Shown here piece by piece: positions 46,670-55,744 of a stretch of DNA of 64,000 nt (the first letter of the stretch is position 1; the number at the start of each line of letters is the position of its first letter). The stretch is from positions 62,001 to 126,000 of the forward strand of contig NZ_BBNN01000029.1 of the NCBI RefSeq assembly GCF_000829695.1, in the 5' to 3' direction. The DNA comes from Streptomyces sp. NBRC 110035. Lineage in GTDB: Bacteria; Actinomycetota; Actinomycetes; Streptomycetales; Streptomycetaceae. Under the pieces are notes generated by a model, which ran no database searches, was not told the origin of the DNA, and saw nothing but the letters and a program-made list of their open reading frames with translations. The translations under genes and the position numbers were made by a program.

Positions 46670-47203
46670 ATGCGCACCGACCACGCACCCTCCCCCAACC
46701 ACCCGGCCCCGCCCGGACCGGGGGGAACCTCCCACCGCTTCCCCGCCCCCGTCGCCGCCGCCCTGCGCGCAGCCGGCTGGCAGCCGGGACGCTGGGACAT
46801 CGGGCAAGCCGAAATCTGGGCCGACACCCTGCGTGACCACACCTCACCCGCAGGACACCGCCACACCGTCTTCCCCGCCGCCGTGGAGGCCTGGGCCGAA
46901 TTCGGCGGACTCCGTATCGCCCCCGCCGGCCCCGGCCGCCAACTCGCCCCCGCCGCCCTCCACCTCGACCCCCTCCACGGCCTCCACATGGCCCGCACCC
47001 TCGGCGACCTGGGCCGCGCACTGCACACCGAGGTCTGCCCCGTCGGCGCCGACCCCGACACCCGCACCCTCGTCGCCATCGACACCGAAGGCCGCGTCCA
47101 CGCCCTCGACCACACCGGCGACTGGTACCTCGGCCACGACATCGACCAGGGCCTCACCGCCCTCCTCTCCGGCACCGAACCCACCCGCCTCACCACAGGC
47201 TGA
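46670..47203 (+). CDS. SUKH-3 domain immunity-type protein
   Basis: A 177-residue protein. Family pattern: FPAPVAAALRAAGWQPGRWD, then IWADTLRDHTSPAGHRHTVF, PAAVEAWAEFGGLRI, HLDPLHGLHMARTLGDLG and a final TEGRVHALDHTGDWYLGHD. SUKH-3 proteins are immunity partners often encoded directly downstream of YwqJ-like deaminases, as here (119 bp gap, same strand). No strong SD is seen before the ATG. Confidence 0.85.
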   Translation: MRTDHAPSPNHPAPPGPGGTSHRFPAPVAAALRAAGWQPGRWDIGQAEIWADTLRDHTSPAGHRHTVFPAAVEAWAEFGGLRIAPAGPGRQLAPAALHLDPLHGLHMARTLGDLGRALHTEVCPVGADPDTRTLVAIDTEGRVHALDHTGDWYLGHDIDQGLTALLSGTEPTRLTTG

Positions 47204-47247
47204 CCGGCCACCACGCCCGCCGGACACCCGGCCACCACGCCCGCCGT

Positions 47248-48600
47248 TCACCAGTCGCCGTCGCCGGCCGCCGGCCGCCCTACGACGCCGGAATCACCGC
47301 CGACACCCGGAACCCCCCCCGCGTCCGTCGGCCCCGACACGAACACCCCGCCCAGCGCCGACACCCGCTCCTTCATCCCCACCAGACCGTTCCCACCCGA
47401 CGGCAGCCGCGCCGAGGACCCCGCCTCCGGCGGCGGCTCGTTCTCCACCTGCATCGCGATCTCCGACACCCGGTGCGCCAGCCGCACATACGTCTTCGCC
47501 CCCGGCGCGTGCTTGTGCACGTTCGTCAGCGCCTCCTGCACCACCCGGTACGCCGTCGACTCCACCACCCCCGCGTACGACCGGCCCTCCCCCTCCACCG
47601 ACAGAGCCACCACCATCCCCGCAGCCGCCGACTGCCCCACCAGTTCGTCTATCTCCGACAGGCTCGGCCCCTCAGCCCCACCGGGCCGCTCCTCGCTCAC
47701 CGCCCGCGACGCCGCCGCGGCCGCCGCCGCGCCCACCGCCGCCAACGGCAACGCCGACCCCGCCCTGCGCCCCGCACCGTCCCCACCGGACCGCAGCACC
47801 CCGAGCATCTCCCGCAGCTCCGTCAACGCCTGCCGGCCCATGTCCCCCACCAGCGCGGCGTTCTTCACTGCCTTCTCCGGATCCTTGCGCGCCACCGCCT
47901 GCAACGCCGCCGCGTGCACCACCATCAGACTCACCCGATGCGCGACCACGTCGTGCATCTCCCGCGCGATCCGCGTCCGCTCCTCGTTGCGCGCCCACTC
48001 GGCCCGCTCCTCGGCCCGCTCGGCCAGCAGCTGGAGCTCCCGCTCCAGACTGTCCGCCCGCTCCCGCAGGCTCTCCATCAACCGCCGCCGCGCCCCCACG
48101 TACAGCCCCAGCAGCACCGGCGGCGCGGTCAGCCCCACCGACGTCGCGACCGACGCGAACGGAACGAACCAGTCCCCCAGGTCCAGCTCCCCCCGCGCCA
48201 TGTCCTGCCGCACCCGCACCAGCGTCACGATGAACGTCCCCACCAGCGACATCCCCGCCAGCGACGCGATGATCCGGCGCGGCAGCTCCGACGCCGCCAG
48301 CGTGTACAGGCCCACCAGGCCCATCAGGAAGCCCATCTGCGCCGGCGTGATGGCGATCACCACCAGCACCACGGCGATCGGCCAGTGCCGCCGCACCACC
48401 AGCACCGACCCCGCCAGCAACCCGAACAGCACCCCCGCGGCCACCGGAATCCCCGCGTCCCGCGCGAACGGAATCCCCTCCAGCCCGCACTCCAGCGCGG
48501 ACACCACCGCAAGGCCCACATCCAGCACGGCACTACGCCGTCTGCCCCACCACCACGGCCCTCCACGGGCCGTCACATGGTCTTCCCCCGTCGTGGTCAT
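47248..48600 (-). CDS. Sensor histidine kinase (NarL-partner type), C-terminus probably frameshifted
   Basis: A 450-residue kinase. Four or five transmembrane segments lie in residues 25-170. HisKA_3 dimerisation domain: RTRIAREMHDVVAHRVSLM with phospho-acceptor H216. HATPase_c: YRVVQEALTNVHKHAPGA (N box) and GGNGLVGMKERVSALGG. After GGVFVSGPTDAGG the expected G2-box ending is replaced by VPGVGGDSGVVGR. Removing one C from the C8 tract (47313-47320) restores DAGGFRVSAVIPAS and a TAG stop at 47280-47282. No response regulator is adjacent in the window. ATG start, TAGGGT 6 nt upstream (leaderless). Confidence 0.88.
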   Translation of the reverse strand: MTTTGEDHVTARGGPWWWGRRRSAVLDVGLAVVSALECGLEGIPFARDAGIPVAAGVLFGLLAGSVLVVRRHWPIAVVLVVIAITPAQMGFLMGLVGLYTLAASELPRRIIASLAGMSLVGTFIVTLVRVRQDMARGELDLGDWFVPFASVATSVGLTAPPVLLGLYVGARRRLMESLRERADSLERELQLLAERAEERAEWARNEERTRIAREMHDVVAHRVSLMVVHAAALQAVARKDPEKAVKNAALVGDMGRQALTELREMLGVLRSGGDGAGRRAGSALPLAAVGAAAAAAASRAVSEERPGGAEGPSLSEIDELVGQSAAAGMVVALSVEGEGRSYAGVVESTAYRVVQEALTNVHKHAPGAKTYVRLAHRVSEIAMQVENEPPPEAGSSARLPSGGNGLVGMKERVSALGGVFVSGPTDAGGVPGVGGDSGVVGRPAAGDGDW

Positions 48601-48612
48601 GCCTCCACCCTA

Positions 48613-48931
48613 AAGGCGCCCGGTGCCGGACTTCCGGGGACTTTCCCCGACTGACTCCCCCCACATCCCGTGACCGTTCAGGTGCGCTACATCCCGAAAT
48701 CCCTCGCACTGCCGAACCGCACGCCGTCCGAGTCAGGAAGTCCGCGTTCCGCCCGGACGGCATGTCCGTGACCCACGCACCGGGCACATACGCCGATTCC
48801 GGAGCCCTCGGGGAACGGGCGACAGCCATCGCGGGCGTCTCGTCCTCGCCGTGCGGCAGAGCGGTGAGCCGTACCGCCGCGTCGAGGGTGGGTGGGTCGC
48901 CGTCGTGACCCACGCGCGAGCACCTCTCCGG
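48613..48931. other. Intergenic region between sensor kinase and tRNA-Gln
   Basis: No gene or structured RNA was recognised. The right end should contain the tRNA promoter. Confidence 0.5.
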
Positions 48932-48937
48932 TAAGGT
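48932..48937 (+). promoter_or_regulatory. -10 element of tRNA-Gln
   Basis: TAAGGT lies 11 bp before the mature tRNA 5' end. No convincing -35 is seen at standard spacing. Confidence 0.45.
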
Positions 48938-48948
48938 CTGAGGCGCCG

Positions 48949-49024
48949 TCCCCCGTGGTGTAACTGGCAGCACACTAGATTTTGGATCTAGTAGGACAAG
49001 GTTCGAATCCTTGCGGGGGAGCCA
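48949..49024 (+). tRNA. tRNA-Gln (anticodon UUG)
   Basis: Acceptor arm TCCCCCG/CGGGGGA, anticodon arm CTAGA-TTTTGGA-TCTAG giving UUG, T arm CAAGG-TTCGAAT-CCTTG, discriminator G and encoded CCA. It lies about 130 bp upstream of glmU on the same strand. Confidence 0.97.
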
Positions 49025-49155
49025 CAGCGCAGCAAGACTCCCGTGCGGGTCCCGACCGGTCGGACCACCGGTCGGGGCCCGCACGCGTGTCCGCCTCGAA
49101 ACACCCCGGTATCCTGCGGATGTCCCCCTCCCCCTCACAGCCGAAGGGCATCCTT

Positions 49156-50604
49156 GTGAGCGCCAATCGCCCGGCAGCCGTCGTCGTTCTCGCAGCGGGT
49201 GAGGGCACCCGTATGAAGTCGGCCACGCCGAAGGTCCTGCACGACATCTGCGGCCGTTCCCTGGTGGGTCACGTGCTGGCCGCCTCCGGTGAGCTGGAGC
49301 CGGAGAACCTGGTCGTCGTCGTGGGGCACGCACGCGAGCAGGTGACCGCGCACCTCGCCGAGGTCGCCCCCGACGTACGTACCGCCGTCCAGGCGGAGCA
49401 GAACGGCACCGGGCACGCGGTGCGGATGGGGCTGGAGGAGCTGGGCGGCTCCGTGGACGGGACCGTGGTCGTGGTCTGCGGTGACACTCCGCTGCTGACC
49501 GGTGAGACGTTGCGGCGGCTGTCGGCCACGCATTCCGCGGACGGGAACGCGGTGACGGTGCTGACGGCCGAGGTGCCGGACGCGACGGGGTACGGGCGGA
49601 TCGTGCGGGACGCGGCCTCGGGCGCGGTGACGGCGATCGTGGAGCACAAGGACGCGTCCGAGGAGCAGCGGGCGGTCCGGGAGATCAACTCGGGTGTGTT
49701 CGCGTTCGACGGCGCGTTGTTGGCGGATGCGTTGAAGAGGGTGCGGACGGACAACAGTCAGGGTGAGGAGTACCTGACGGACGTGCTGGGGATTCTGCGT
49801 GAGGCGGGGCACGGGGTGGGCGCGTCGGTGGCGGGCGACCACCGGGAGATCGCGGGGATCAACAACCGGGTGCAGCTGTCGCAGGCGCGGCGGATCCTCA
49901 ACGACCGGCTGCTGACCGCCGCCATGCTCTCCGGGGTCACCGTCGTCGACCCCGCCACGACGTGGGTGGACGTCACGGTGACGTTCGAGCAGGACGTGGT
50001 GGTGCATCCGGGGACGCAGCTGCACGGCGCCACGCATCTCGCCGAGGGGTGCGAGGTGGGCCCCAACGCGCGGCTGACGGACACGCGGGTGGGTGCCGGG
50101 GCGCGGGTGGACAACACGGTGGCGTCGGGTGCGGAGGTGGGTCCGGAGGCGACGGTGGGGCCGTACGCGTACCTGCGTCCGGGGACCCGGCTGGGCCGCA
50201 GGGGCAAGATCGGCACGTACGTGGAGACGAAGAACGCGTCGATCGGCGAGGGGACGAAGGTTCCGCATCTGTCGTACGTGGGGGACGCGACGATCGGCGA
50301 GTTCTCGAACATCGGTGCGGCGAGCGTGTTCGTGAACTACGACGGGCAGGACAAACATCACACGACGGTCGGGTCGCACTGCCGGACCGGGTCGGACAAC
50401 ATGTTCGTGGCACCTGTCACCGTCGGGGACGGTGCCTACACTGCCGCCGGCTCTGTGATCACGAAGGACGTACCGCCCGGTTCGCTGGCCGTGGCCCGGG
50501 GCCAGCAGCGGAACATCGAGGACTGGGTGGCCCGTAAGCGTCCGGGGAGCGCTGCCGCGAGGGCCGCGGAGGAGGCCGCCCGGGAGTCGGCCGGGCAGGA
50601 TTGA
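49156..50604 (+). CDS. glmU: Bifunctional GlmU: UDP-GlcNAc pyrophosphorylase / GlcN-1-P acetyltransferase
   Basis: A 482-residue enzyme making UDP-GlcNAc for peptidoglycan. The N-terminal uridyltransferase has VVVLAAGEGTRMKSATPKVL, VVVCGDTPLLTGETL and EEYLTDVLGILRE. The C-terminal left-handed beta-helix hexapeptide domain has FEQDVVVHPGTQLHG, GTYVETKNASIGEGTKVPHL and NYDGQDKHHTTVG. GTG start with AAGGG 8 nt upstream; an in-frame ATG at 49120 would add 12 unlikely residues. It is followed by prs with a 153-bp gap. Confidence 0.97.
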   Translation: MSANRPAAVVVLAAGEGTRMKSATPKVLHDICGRSLVGHVLAASGELEPENLVVVVGHAREQVTAHLAEVAPDVRTAVQAEQNGTGHAVRMGLEELGGSVDGTVVVVCGDTPLLTGETLRRLSATHSADGNAVTVLTAEVPDATGYGRIVRDAASGAVTAIVEHKDASEEQRAVREINSGVFAFDGALLADALKRVRTDNSQGEEYLTDVLGILREAGHGVGASVAGDHREIAGINNRVQLSQARRILNDRLLTAAMLSGVTVVDPATTWVDVTVTFEQDVVVHPGTQLHGATHLAEGCEVGPNARLTDTRVGAGARVDNTVASGAEVGPEATVGPYAYLRPGTRLGRRGKIGTYVETKNASIGEGTKVPHLSYVGDATIGEFSNIGAASVFVNYDGQDKHHTTVGSHCRTGSDNMFVAPVTVGDGAYTAAGSVITKDVPPGSLAVARGQQRNIEDWVARKRPGSAAARAAEEAARESAGQD

Positions 50605-50757
50605 CCGGAAAGCGGTGCGCCGGAGTCGTCGTATCGTGATAAGTGCACATCCGCACCCCATCAGGTGAGATGACCTTTCGTGTGCCGCCTGAGCGGTCCG
50701 GGGGATCTCTCGCCGTCGAGCCGCGAGTTTCTGCGACACCTCTGAGGAGATAGTGCT

Positions 50758-51738
50758 GTGACCGGGATCAAGACGACCGGCCAGAAGAAGATGATGTTCT
50801 TCTCCGGCCGCGCCCACCCCGAGCTTGCCGAGGAGGTCGCCCGCGTACTGGGTGTCGGGGTGGTGCCGACGAGGGCCTTCGACTTCGCCAATGGCGAGAT
50901 CTATGTGCGGTACGAGGAGTCGGCCCGTGGGGCGGACTGTTTCCTGATCCAGAGCCACACGGCACCGATCAACAAGTGGATCATGGAGCAGTTGATCATG
51001 ATCGACGCGTTGAAGCGTGCGTCGGCGAGGTCGATCACCGTCATCGTGCCGTTCTACGGTTACGCGCGGCAGGACAAGAAGCACCGTGGGCGTGAACCGA
51101 TCTCGGCGCGCCTGATCGCGGATCTGATGAAGACCGCGGGGGCGACCCGGGTACTGACGGTGGATCTGCACACGGACCAGATCCAGGGCTTCTTCGACGG
51201 TCCGGTGGACCATCTGTTCGCGCTGCCGCTGCTGGCGGACTACGTGGGCACGAAGGTGGACCGGGAGAAACTGACGGTGGTGTCGCCGGACGCGGGGCGC
51301 GTGCGGGTGGCGGACCGCTGGTGCGACCGTCTGGGTGCGCCGCTGGCGATCGTGCACAAGCGGCGGGACAAGGACGTGGCGAATCAGGTCACGGTCCACG
51401 AGGTGGTCGGCGAGGTGAAGGGCCGCGTGTGCGTCCTGGTGGACGACATGATCGACACGGGTGGCACGATCTGCGCCGCGGCGGACGCGTTGTTCGCGCA
51501 CGGTGCGGAGGACGTGATCGTGACGGCGACGCACGGCGTGCTGTCGGGTCCGGCGGCGGACCGGCTGAAGAACTCGCGGGTGAGCGAGTTCGTGTTCACG
51601 GACACGCTGCCGACGCCGGGTGAGCTGAGCGGCGACCTGGACAAGATCACGGTGCTGTCGATCGCGCCGACGATCGCGAGTGCGGTGCGCGAGGTGTTCG
51701 AGGACGGTTCGGTGACGAGCCTGTTCGACGAGCGGTAA
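50758..51738 (+). CDS. prs: Ribose-phosphate pyrophosphokinase
   Basis: A 326-residue enzyme forming PRPP from ribose-5-phosphate and ATP. FFSGRAHPELAEEVARVLGV at the N-terminus, flexible loop FYGYARQDKKHRGREPISA, TVDLHTDQIQGFFDGPVDHL (R5P/Mg site), and the PRPP loop VCVLVDDMIDTGGTI. GTG start with GAGGAG 8 nt upstream. It lies between glmU and rplY, the usual streptomycete order. Confidence 0.97.
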   Translation: MTGIKTTGQKKMMFFSGRAHPELAEEVARVLGVGVVPTRAFDFANGEIYVRYEESARGADCFLIQSHTAPINKWIMEQLIMIDALKRASARSITVIVPFYGYARQDKKHRGREPISARLIADLMKTAGATRVLTVDLHTDQIQGFFDGPVDHLFALPLLADYVGTKVDREKLTVVSPDAGRVRVADRWCDRLGAPLAIVHKRRDKDVANQVTVHEVVGEVKGRVCVLVDDMIDTGGTICAAADALFAHGAEDVIVTATHGVLSGPAADRLKNSRVSEFVFTDTLPTPGELSGDLDKITVLSIAPTIASAVREVFEDGSVTSLFDER

Positions 51739-51779
51739 GGGTTCCGCTCCGGGTTCCGCCGGCGCCCCGGCTGATCGTT

Positions 51780-51809
51780 TTGGGTACGGCCCCCCTCTCC
51801 GAGTAGACT
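51780..51809 (+). promoter_or_regulatory. Probable rplY promoter
   Basis: TTGGGT (51780-51785) and TAGACT (51804-51809) with an 18-bp spacer, about 170 bp upstream of the rplY start, imply a long leader. Confidence 0.5.
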
Positions 51810-51978
51810 GCTCCAGTTGCTCGGCGAGGGAGGCCGTACCGCTTCGTGAGGGGTGGAGTACGGCGGTCCGTTATCGACGCGCTCTTCGTAGCAGGCCGTT
51901 CGTGGCCGGGTGACCTTCCCCAAGCTCCACGGAGCGGGGGGTATCCCCAACGGTTTCTGACTTCGAGGAGTGGTGAGC

Positions 51979-52566
51979 ATGTCCGAGGTGAAGCTGCACG
52001 CGGAGACGCGGCGCGAGTTCGGCAAGGGTGCGGCGCGTCGTATCCGTCGTGAGGGCAAGGTTCCGGGCGTGGTGTACGAGCGTGGCCTCGAGCCGCTGCA
52101 CGTGACGCTGCCGGGCCACGAGCTGCTGCTGGCGCTGCGTACGCCGAACGTGCTGATCGATCTGGTCGTCGACGGTGAGGGCAGCCAGCTGGCGATCCCG
52201 AAGGCCGTGCAGCGTGACGCGATCAAGGGTTTCCTGGAGCACGTCGACCTGCTGAAGGTGAAGAGCGGCGAGAAGGTCACCGTCGAGATCTTCGTGAACA
52301 CCGAGGGTGAGCTGGCGCCGGGCGGCAACCTGCTGGAGCACGTCCTGTCCGCGCTGCCGGTCGAGACCGAGGCGACGCACATCCCGGAGGGCGTGACCAT
52401 CTCGATCGAGGGCCTGACGGCCGGTGACGCGGTGCTCGCCAAGGACGTGAAGCTGCCGGCCGGTACGACGCTGGCGGTGGACGAGGACACCGTGGTGCTG
52501 CAGGTGCTGTCCGCGCAGGCCGAGGAGGCCGCGGAGGGTGACGGGGACGAGGCCGCCGAGGCCTGA
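51979..52566 (+). CDS. rplY: 50S ribosomal protein L25 / general stress protein Ctc
   Basis: A 195-residue TL5/CTC-type L25 binding 5S rRNA. The N-terminal L25 domain (EVKLHAETRREFGKGAARRI, GKVPGVVYERGLEPLHVTLP) is followed by the C-terminal beta domain (VTVEIFVNTEGELAPGGNLL, IPEGVTISIEGLTAGDAVLA) and an acidic tail rich in Glu and Ala. The ATG at 51979 is preferred over the upstream GTG because GAGGAG sits 8 nt before it. Confidence 0.95.
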   Translation: MSEVKLHAETRREFGKGAARRIRREGKVPGVVYERGLEPLHVTLPGHELLLALRTPNVLIDLVVDGEGSQLAIPKAVQRDAIKGFLEHVDLLKVKSGEKVTVEIFVNTEGELAPGGNLLEHVLSALPVETEATHIPEGVTISIEGLTAGDAVLAKDVKLPAGTTLAVDEDTVVLQVLSAQAEEAAEGDGDEAAEA

Positions 52567-52700
52567 TCCTCCTCGTAGTCTTCGCTACGCGGTCTTCACT
52601 GCGCGTCGGCCGCTGTTCCCCGTACGGGGGCAGCGGCCGACGCGTGTACGGGGACGGGACCGAGGACAAGACGCGGACGCGGAAGCGGGACGAAGGAGAC

Positions 52701-53303
52701 ATGCACGTGACGACCGATGCGGCGGCCCCCTGGCTGCTCGTGGGACTGGGCAACCCGGGCCCCGAGTACGCGATGAACCGGCACAACGTGGGGTTCATGG
52801 TGGCGGATCTGCTGGCGGAGCGGATCTCGGGCCGGTTCAAGCGGGCCGGGAAGGCGCAGGCGCAGGTCGTGGAGGGCCGGATCGGGCCGCCGGGGCCGGC
52901 GAACCGGCGAGTGATCCTGGCGAAGCCGACGTCGTTCATGAATCTGTCGGGCGGGCCGGTGAACGCGCTGCGGGAGTTCTACAAGGTGCCGGTGGCGCAG
53001 GTGGTGGCGGTCCATGACGAGCTGGACATCGAGTACGGGACGCTGCGGCTGAAGCTGGGGGGCGGGGACAACGGCCACAACGGGCTGAAGTCGATGACGA
53101 AGGCGTTCGGTCCGGATTATCACCGGGTGCGGTTCGGGATCGGGCGGCCGCCGGGGCGGATGCAGGTGGCGGACTACGTGCTGCGGGACTTCTCGTCGGC
53201 GGAGCGCAAGGAGCTGGACTACTTCGTGGACCGGGCGGCGGACGCGGTGGAGTGTCTGGTGCTCGACGGTCTGGAGCGGGCGCAGGGTACGTACAACTCC
53301 TGA
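52701..53303 (+). CDS. pth: Peptidyl-tRNA hydrolase
   Basis: A 200-residue enzyme recycling peptidyl-tRNA. VGLGNPGPEYAMNRHNVGFM includes the catalytic His; KPTSFMNLSGGPV, VAVHDELDIEYGTLRLKLGG and GHNGLKSM follow, with catalytic Asp in HDELD. The ATG start has AAGGAG 5 nt upstream. The spacing to rplY (134 bp) suggests co-transcription. The convergent helicase gene ends 28 bp after it; this is the boundary between core genome and the BREX remnant. Confidence 0.96.
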   Translation: MHVTTDAAAPWLLVGLGNPGPEYAMNRHNVGFMVADLLAERISGRFKRAGKAQAQVVEGRIGPPGPANRRVILAKPTSFMNLSGGPVNALREFYKVPVAQVVAVHDELDIEYGTLRLKLGGGDNGHNGLKSMTKAFGPDYHRVRFGIGRPPGRMQVADYVLRDFSSAERKELDYFVDRAADAVECLVLDGLERAQGTYNS

Positions 53304-53330
53304 GACCTGCCGCCTTCGCAGGCCCGTGGA

Positions 53331-55478
53331 TCAGGAGGGCGGGGCCGCCGGGAACCGGGCCGGTTCCCCGAGGACCGAGGCGGCCCTGTCCGCATCCGCC
53401 AGGCGGGCGGCCAGTGTGGCGGTGGCGAGGCGTTCCGGCAGGGCGGTGCCGAACTTCAGCCCCCGCACTGCACGCGGATCCACGGAGGGCAGGCTGAGCT
53501 GCTGCGCCGCCCGGGCCTTGGCCTGCTTCCATTCGGTGGCTGTCAGGTCTTCCCGGAGGCGGATGCAGGCGTCCGTGGGGTATTGGAGGGGGTCGGCGAT
53601 CTCGCTGAGAGTGGCCGCGAGCGTGGCGTTCGCCCGTTGTCCGGCCCAGGTCCACCAGCGCACGCCGGTGTCGCGACCGCCACGGACGACGACGGTTCCG
53701 CCCGGGTGCACGCGTTCCACGGCGTTTTCGCGGGCTGCGGCCAGGGCGTCGTGCGCGCGGCGTGTCAGGGTCACGGGCGGATCGGTGCCGAGCAGGACTT
53801 CGCGAACGCCGCGTGTGAGTGCGTACGAGGCTCCCCGGGCGAAGCCCGCTCCGGCCCACCGCGCCTTGCCTCCGCTCTCCACGGGCTCGACGAAGCACCG
53901 GCGCCTGGACCAGTCGATGTAGGTGACCTGCCAGCTGCGTCCCGCCAGCAGGAGGCGTCGTGGTCCGGCCACTTTCTCGGTCAGCAGGGCCGGGTCGGTC
54001 GATCCGATCTCCTTACGGCCGAAGAGCACGGTGAACTCCGGTGCCGCGGTGAACACCGCCGTCAGGTCCATGAAGTGGCGGTAGCCGAAGCGCTGCTCCG
54101 CTTCGGGACCGATGAACAGCATGCCGCCGTCTCGTTCCAAGTAGCCCTCGCCGATCAGATGTTTCACGATCGGTTCGGCCGGGGGCCCGAAGGGGCCCAG
54201 TCCGCCCCACCATTCCTGCCAGAGGTGTTCCCCGACGGTCTTCTCCTGCAGACAGAGGGCGAGTACCTGCTGGGCGACGATGTGCCGGGGTTCGGGTGGG
54301 GCCACCACTGGTTCGACCCAGCCCCGTGACCACTGCAGGAGCAAGGCCGCGGCGGTGAGCAGGCCGTCCTCGTCGAGGGTGAGGAAGAGGCAGTTGCGGG
54401 TGGATCCCGGCCGTCTGCCGGTCCGGCCCAGGCGTTGGAGGAAGGACGCCACGGTGGACGGGGCGTCGATCTGGACGACGCGGTCGAGGTCGCCCACGTC
54501 GATGCCGAGTTCGAGGGTGCTGGTGGAGACGATGACGCAGTCGCGCGCCTCACCGAACGCTTCCTCGGCGCGTCGGCGCTCGTCGGCCGCGAGGGAGGCG
54601 TGCGAGAGGAACGTGGTCACGCCCTTGGCGCGCAGGCATTCGCCGAGCTTCTCGACGTGCCGTCGAGTCTCGCAGAAGACCAGGCGTTTCTCTCCTCGAT
54701 GGAGTGCGGCGATGACGGCGGCGGCGTTCTCCAGGGAGCCCACGTAGTCGAGCTGGATGTCTCCGGGCGGCGGGAGAGCGGCCGCCGGGGCGGAGCGGCT
54801 GACGTCGACCACCTGTGAGGGCCGTTTCCCGGCACCGGAACCCTGCAGCCAGGCCAGGAGCTGCGGGGGGTTGCCCACAGTCGCGGAGAGGCCGATCCGC
54901 TGCACCGGGCAGCCGGCGACCCGCTCCAGGCGCTCCAGCACGGCGAGGAGGTGCCAGCCCCGGTCGTCGCCCGCGAAGGCATGGACCTCGTCCACGACGA
55001 CCGCCCGCAGTCCCGAGAAGAAGACACGGTGATCGACGTGTGCGCTGACCAGCATCGCTTCCAGCGATTCCGGCGTGGTCAGCAGGATGTCGGGCCGCTC
55101 CCACAGAATGCGTTTGCGTCGGGTCTGTGAGACGTCGCCGTGCCAGAGAGCCGCGGAGCGTCCGAGCCAGGAGGTGTAGCTCTCCAGGCGCGGCAGCAGA
55201 TTGTTGAGCAGTGCCTTGAGCGGACACACGTAGAGGATCGAGGTCCCCGTCCACCGTGCCCGGGCCATTTTCGACAGCAGTGGGAAGGCTGCGGCTTCGG
55301 TCTTGCCGCCGGCGGTGGGGGCGAGGAGCAGCGTGTCCGTGCCGTCCAGGAGCGGATGGACGGCGGCCTTCTGGAGGGGCCGCAGATCGGGCCAGCCGAG
55401 GGTGTTGGCGATGTGGTGCAGGACGACGGGGTGAAGCCGGTCGACCGCGTCCGGGGTGTCGCCGGCGTTCACGGGCAC
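53331..55478 (-). CDS. brxHI: BrxHI-type DEAD/DEAH helicase of type 2 BREX
   Basis: A 715-residue Lhr-like superfamily 2 helicase. Motif I APTAGGKTEAA (residues 53-63), motif Ib LTTPESLEAML, motif II DEVH (163-166), motif III SAT (198-200), motif IV LVFCETRRHVEKLGE, motif V STLELGIDVGDL, motif VI QRLGRTGRRPG. The C-terminal 300 residues correspond to the winged-helix/OB region of such helicases. In type 2 BREX this gene follows brxD. Here it starts one base after the stop of a brxD fragment (TGA-G-GTG), keeping the old coupling. The reading frame is intact and could still be translated. Confidence 0.85.
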   Translation of the reverse strand: MPVNAGDTPDAVDRLHPVVLHHIANTLGWPDLRPLQKAAVHPLLDGTDTLLLAPTAGGKTEAAAFPLLSKMARARWTGTSILYVCPLKALLNNLLPRLESYTSWLGRSAALWHGDVSQTRRKRILWERPDILLTTPESLEAMLVSAHVDHRVFFSGLRAVVVDEVHAFAGDDRGWHLLAVLERLERVAGCPVQRIGLSATVGNPPQLLAWLQGSGAGKRPSQVVDVSRSAPAAALPPPGDIQLDYVGSLENAAAVIAALHRGEKRLVFCETRRHVEKLGECLRAKGVTTFLSHASLAADERRRAEEAFGEARDCVIVSTSTLELGIDVGDLDRVVQIDAPSTVASFLQRLGRTGRRPGSTRNCLFLTLDEDGLLTAAALLLQWSRGWVEPVVAPPEPRHIVAQQVLALCLQEKTVGEHLWQEWWGGLGPFGPPAEPIVKHLIGEGYLERDGGMLFIGPEAEQRFGYRHFMDLTAVFTAAPEFTVLFGRKEIGSTDPALLTEKVAGPRRLLLAGRSWQVTYIDWSRRRCFVEPVESGGKARWAGAGFARGASYALTRGVREVLLGTDPPVTLTRRAHDALAAARENAVERVHPGGTVVVRGGRDTGVRWWTWAGQRANATLAATLSEIADPLQYPTDACIRLREDLTATEWKQAKARAAQQLSLPSVDPRAVRGLKFGTALPERLATATLAARLADADRAASVLGEPARFPAAPPS

Positions 55479-55479
55479 C

Positions 55480-55743
55480 TCACAGAGGGAGTTCGATGTC
55501 GTCGGCCGAGCCTGCCGCGGCGTTCCTCTCGGTGCCGGTGAGCTCGGTGCCCGTGACCGTGAGCGCGTAGTGTTTGCGCGGATCGAAGTCCTCGAACTGT
55601 TCCACGCGGTCGAGGACGTCGCCCACGAGCTTCTTGAGGAAGAGCCTCGGTGCGATGCCGACTCTGCCGCCGAGGCTTCCTGCCACGGCGCGCGCGAGGT
55701 CGGTCACGTAGGAGTCGTCAACGACGCTCCGTACCCGTTCGGC
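55480..55743 (-). pseudogene. brxD: C-terminal fragment of brxD (BREX ATP-binding protein)
   Basis: About 88 codons remain: an in-frame lead TAERVRSVVDDSYV, then TDLARAVAGSLGGRVGIAPR, LFLKKLVGDVLDRVEQFEDF, DPRKHYALTV and the tail to DDIELPL. This matches my recollection of the C-terminus of the BrxD P-loop ATPase family. The Walker motifs and most of the protein are missing. The fragment is GC-rich, and its left edge abuts AT-rich pglX sequence at about 55744-55750. A GTG at 55705-55707 could start a 75-residue remnant, but no function is expected. Confidence 0.75.
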
Positions 55744-55744
55744 T

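Noticed and set aside
49120..49155. Upstream ATG at 49120 as glmU start
   Set aside because: Adds 12 residues not seen in GlmU; the GTG at 49156 has its own SD and gives the conserved N-terminus.
55480..55707. Independent 75-residue gene upstream of the helicase
   Set aside because: The sequence homologous to BrxD continues upstream of the GTG in the same frame, so this is a fragment rather than a gene.
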